Program-made: the position numbers and the translations under genes
Shown: positions 42,424-45,736 of the stretch, one piece after another
Layout of the letters: each line of letters opens with the position of its first letter
How positions within the stretch are numbered: the first letter of the stretch is position 1
Notes under the pieces: generated by a model
What the model was told of the DNA's origin: nothing
The model's input: only the letters and a program-made list of their open reading frames with translations
Database searches by the model: none
From: DATKBT01 sp035546295
GTDB taxonomy: Bacteria; Acidobacteriota; Thermoanaerobaculia; Multivoradales; Multivoraceae
Direction: 5' to 3'
Assembly: GCA_035546295.1 (NCBI GenBank)
Contig: DATKBT010000023.1
Location: 1 to 45,736, forward strand
DNA: 45,736 nucleotides

Positions 42424-42767
42424 GGTCGGCTCGGTCCAGCGGCGAGGCGCGAGTCGGCGAGGGCGAGCGCCCTCCGGAGGCGCTCGGCGTCGAGCGCGAG
42501 CGCCTGCCTCCCCGCCTCGGTGATCCGGTAGTAGTGGCGAGGCCTCCCGGGCGAGAGCTCCTCGTCCCGCTTCCCGGCGTCCTCGACGAGGCCGGCGCCG
42601 ACCAGACGTGCGAGCGCACGGTAGAGCGAGCCGATGTCGGGGCGCACGGAGCCGCTCGACTCCTGCTCCATGGTCTTGAGCAGGGCGTAGCCGTACGACT
42701 CCCCCTCGGCGAGGACCAGCAGCAGGTGGAAGTCGTTCGGAGAGAGCGGGGGCTGGTGGGAGGTCAT
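42420..42767 (-). CDS. PadR-family transcriptional regulator of the ADOP gene
   Basis: A 115-aa winged-helix protein: LSPNDFHLLLVLAEGESYGY, ALLKTMEQESSGSV, PDIGSLYRALARLVGAGLVE and RPRHYYRITEAGRQAL. This short PadR type is nearly always encoded just before ADOP permeases and is expected to repress the pair. Its stop overlaps the permease's start. The promoter lies immediately before the ATG. Confidence 0.92.
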   Translation of the reverse strand: MTSHQPPLSPNDFHLLLVLAEGESYGYALLKTMEQESSGSVRPDIGSLYRALARLVGAGLVEDAGKRDEELSPGRPRHYYRITEAGRQALALDAERLRRALALADSRLAAGPSRP

Positions 42768-42773
42768 CGGCGA

Positions 42774-42804
42774 ATCATACGGGCACCACGCATATATGTT
42801 TCAA
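42774..42804 (-). promoter_or_regulatory. padR-ADOP promoter with CATATATG palindrome
   Basis: Leftward TTGAAA (42799-42804) and TATGAT (42774-42779) are separated by 19 bp. The AT-rich palindrome CATATATG (42791-42798) sits in the spacer, as a PadR operator might. Initiation 7 bp past the -10 would fall on the ATG at 42767, suggesting a leaderless message. Confidence 0.5.
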
Positions 42805-42866
42805 GCCTGTTTATGGGGTCGGAAGGCGCGGGTTACAGTCCAGTGGGTGGCGCCCGGAGCCGGACG

Positions 42867-43670
42867 ATGACCAACCCCTACCTGGAGCTCACCGCCGAGC
42901 TCAACCGCGGCAGGCTGCGGGCTCTGATCAGCTCCGGACAGGCCGTGGTGCTGCATCGCCTGGCGATCATGAGCAAGGACGGCGACTGGATCCTGCGCGA
43001 GGATTCGGAGGCGACCGATCACGCGATCGCCGTGCTGGCGCGGCGGGAAGCGCGCTACCGGTACGGAGCACCGCTCGATTCGCGGTGGCTGGCGGGGGGT
43101 TGGAGCTCCCACTTCGAGATGCGCCAAGAACGGCTGCGTCTCAGGGCCGACTTCGTCACCCGGCCGCCCCGAGTGTCCTCCGAAGGGTTGGCCGAGGAGT
43201 GGCAGGCTGCCGAGGCGTCGCGTCGAGACGTGATCGGCCTCGAGCCGCTCGCTGCTCTCAAGATGACCCGGCGCGAGAAGGATTACGCGGTGATCGGCGA
43301 GCTGGCCCGTCGGATGGAGGATCCGCGCTCGCAGCTCCTGTACTCGCGTAGCGCTCGCGATCTGATCGCGCTCGCTGCGTCGGCCCCCGAAGCCCTGGCG
43401 GAGTCGACGCCTCGACGCCCGCTGCTCGCACGGATCGCGGAAGGTCGAGAAGCGCTCGAGGAGGCGCTGGACCGCGAGCGGCGCGCCCTGATCCGGGCGG
43501 ACGAGGAGCGGCTGGCGCGCTATCAGGAAGCCGCCGAGGCGTGGGCAGAGGCCTGGCGCGAGGTCGCCCAGAGGATCGCCGGCCTGCCGCTGCCGCAGGC
43601 CCACGCCGTCGTCGTGTCCCGCGCGGAGGGCGTTCTCCCGTTCGCGCCGCCGGTTGGAGGAGAGCGATGA
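42867..43670 (+). CDS. Nucleotidyltransferase-like protein (degenerate MNT/AbiEii type)
   Basis: A 267-aa cytosolic protein; ATG at 42867 behind GGAG. ALISSGQAVVLHRLAIMSKD followed by GDWIL aligns by pattern with the nucleotidyltransferase motif (GGQAVVLHGLxRxTKDxDLLV), but the first Gly is replaced and one Asp is shifted, so catalysis is doubtful. LAGGWSSHFEMR, LRADFVTRPPRVS and LAALKMTRREKDYAVIGELA (the common Lys/Asp block of such folds) follow. The last 90 residues form an Arg/Glu-rich helical extension. It overlaps the next gene (ATGA). Proteins of this fold include antitoxins, toxins and tRNA-modifying enzymes; the role here is not known. Confidence 0.5.
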   Translation: MTNPYLELTAELNRGRLRALISSGQAVVLHRLAIMSKDGDWILREDSEATDHAIAVLARREARYRYGAPLDSRWLAGGWSSHFEMRQERLRLRADFVTRPPRVSSEGLAEEWQAAEASRRDVIGLEPLAALKMTRREKDYAVIGELARRMEDPRSQLLYSRSARDLIALAASAPEALAESTPRRPLLARIAEGREALEEALDRERRALIRADEERLARYQEAAEAWAEAWREVAQRIAGLPLPQAHAVVVSRAEGVLPFAPPVGGER

Positions 43671-43903
43671 GCGAGCGACACGGCGACCGGGCGAGGGACG
43701 AGCTCATGCGCGACGAGTTCTTGAGCGACGAGGATCTCGATCTCGAGGATCTCTCGGAGGAGGAGCTGATCGCCTACTGGAACCTGTGGCTCGAGCAGGC
43801 CCAGTCGAGCAACGATCTGGATGCGGCGTCCTACAGCCACGGGGTCTTCGAGCGGGATCCCGCCGTCGAAGTCGGTGACGATTCGCCGCAGTCGGCTCGT
43901 TGA
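43667..43903 (+). CDS. Small acidic protein, partner of the nucleotidyltransferase-like gene
   Basis: A 78-aa protein behind GGAGGAGAG, overlapping the previous gene by 4 nt. The sequence is strongly acidic: FLSDEDLDLEDLSEEELIAY followed by WNLWLEQAQSSNDLDAASYS. One helix of alternating acidic and aromatic residues (LIAYWNLWLEQAQ) could bind a basic partner such as the Arg-rich C-terminal helix of the preceding protein. No family recognised. A two-gene toxin-antitoxin or adaptor role is possible but not shown. Confidence 0.55.
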   Translation: MSERHGDRARDELMRDEFLSDEDLDLEDLSEEELIAYWNLWLEQAQSSNDLDAASYSHGVFERDPAVEVGDDSPQSAR

Positions 43904-43960
43904 GACGCCGGGAAGGCGCATCTCGGGGCGAGAGGGGCTGAGGCTCAGTCCTGGACTCCC

Positions 43961-44133
43961 TCGATGACTTTGAGGTTCAGATCCCGGCAGCCCGACGGAG
44001 CGGGCTCCGGGAGAGCCCTCCGCGCGCACGGTCGTGCGCTTCCAGAAAGCAAAAGGGGCCGGGAGCGTCCGCTCCCGACCCCTTCGACGACTGTGAGGTG
44101 AGATCCCGGCAGCCCGACGGAGTGGGCTACGGG
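43961..44133. repeat. Imperfect 51-bp direct repeat flanking the groEL terminator
   Basis: Copies at 43961-44011 and 44084-44133 are about 88% identical (5 mismatches and 1 indel by eye); the core GATCCCGGCAGCCCGACGGAG is identical. The first copy starts beyond the terminator, and the second reaches the groEL stop. The unit contains a small hairpin (AGCCCG/CGGGCT). It could be a duplicated 3' end or a boundary of an insertion. Confidence 0.65.
44051..44082 (-). terminator. Rho-independent terminator of groEL
   Basis: Leftward strand: a 12-bp stem with one mismatch (44071-44082 with 44055-44066), tetraloop GGAC, then TTTT. It begins about 50 bp after the groEL stop. Confidence 0.85.
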
Positions 44134-44134
44134 C

Positions 44135-45736
<1,602 letters not shown>

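Noticed and set aside
40165..42531. 788-codon rightward frame opposite the ADOP permease
   Set aside because: Antisense shadow with His/Asp/Gln/Arg-rich composition and no motif.
43961..44133. tRNA-like sequence (GGTTCAGATCCCGG) in the repeat near groEL
   Set aside because: It looks like a T-arm, but no acceptor, D or anticodon arm can be formed around it.

Overview
The window is about 45.7 kb of high-GC bacterial chromosome with no rRNA or tRNA gene that I can see. The gene content points to an Acidobacteriota-like organism, which is an inference. It has an ADOP-type ABC permease (MacB/FtsX fusion family with the DFRYALRSLLRRPGF motif) paired with its own PadR regulator, a second PadR operon carrying a HAAS-like membrane protein, a PhoPQ-activated (PqaA-like) lipoprotein, two DUF4331 proteins and an NhaC antiporter. 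These sit beside housekeeping genes: an RNase E/G homologue, HflX, and groEL cut by the right edge.

Layout. 0-1.7 kb: aldehyde dehydrogenase behind a perfect 16-bp inverted repeat. 1.7-7.1 kb: an accessory patch with a PIN-toxin remnant, an IS91-type transposase broken by about five frameshifts, a secreted DUF4350-like protein and a secreted erythromycin-esterase-family protein with an extra N-terminal domain. 7.3-12.9 kb: a leftward run (DUF4331, DUF4198, small secreted protein) facing away from a second full DUF4331 gene, with a fragment of a third copy between them. 12.9-13.7 kb: a gene graveyard (histidine kinase, Ser/Thr kinase and transporter fragments). 13.7-21.6 kb: NhaC antiporter, a 1302-aa TPR/Sel1 protein, a reductase fragment, a secreted methyltransferase and an epoxide-hydrolase-like enzyme. 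21.7-22.1 kb: an apparently independent leftward small transcript with promoter, strong SD plus 14-codon ORF, a compact predicted three-way RNA fold and a textbook terminator. 22.2-28.4 kb: RNase E/G, NHL-repeat protein and HflX. 28.6-32.0 kb: a tightly overlapping operon of PadR, HAAS-like protein, beta-solenoid-like exported protein and exported amidohydrolase. 32.3-35.8 kb: exported thioredoxin, ABC ATPase, ABC-2 permease and a two-TM protein. 36.1-39.6 kb: PqaA-like lipoprotein, GNAT, and an ArsR-SRPBCC pair. 39.8-42.8 kb: ADOP permease with PadR. 42.9-43.9 kb: nucleotidyltransferase-like protein with a small acidic partner. 44.1 kb to the end: groEL with its terminator.

The most unusual points are the structured small-RNA unit at 21.76-22.13 kb, the large number of short gene remnants in the intergenic gaps (at least nine), three regulators whose promoter/operator lies on or just before the start codon, and the nucleotidyltransferase-like/acidic gene pair.
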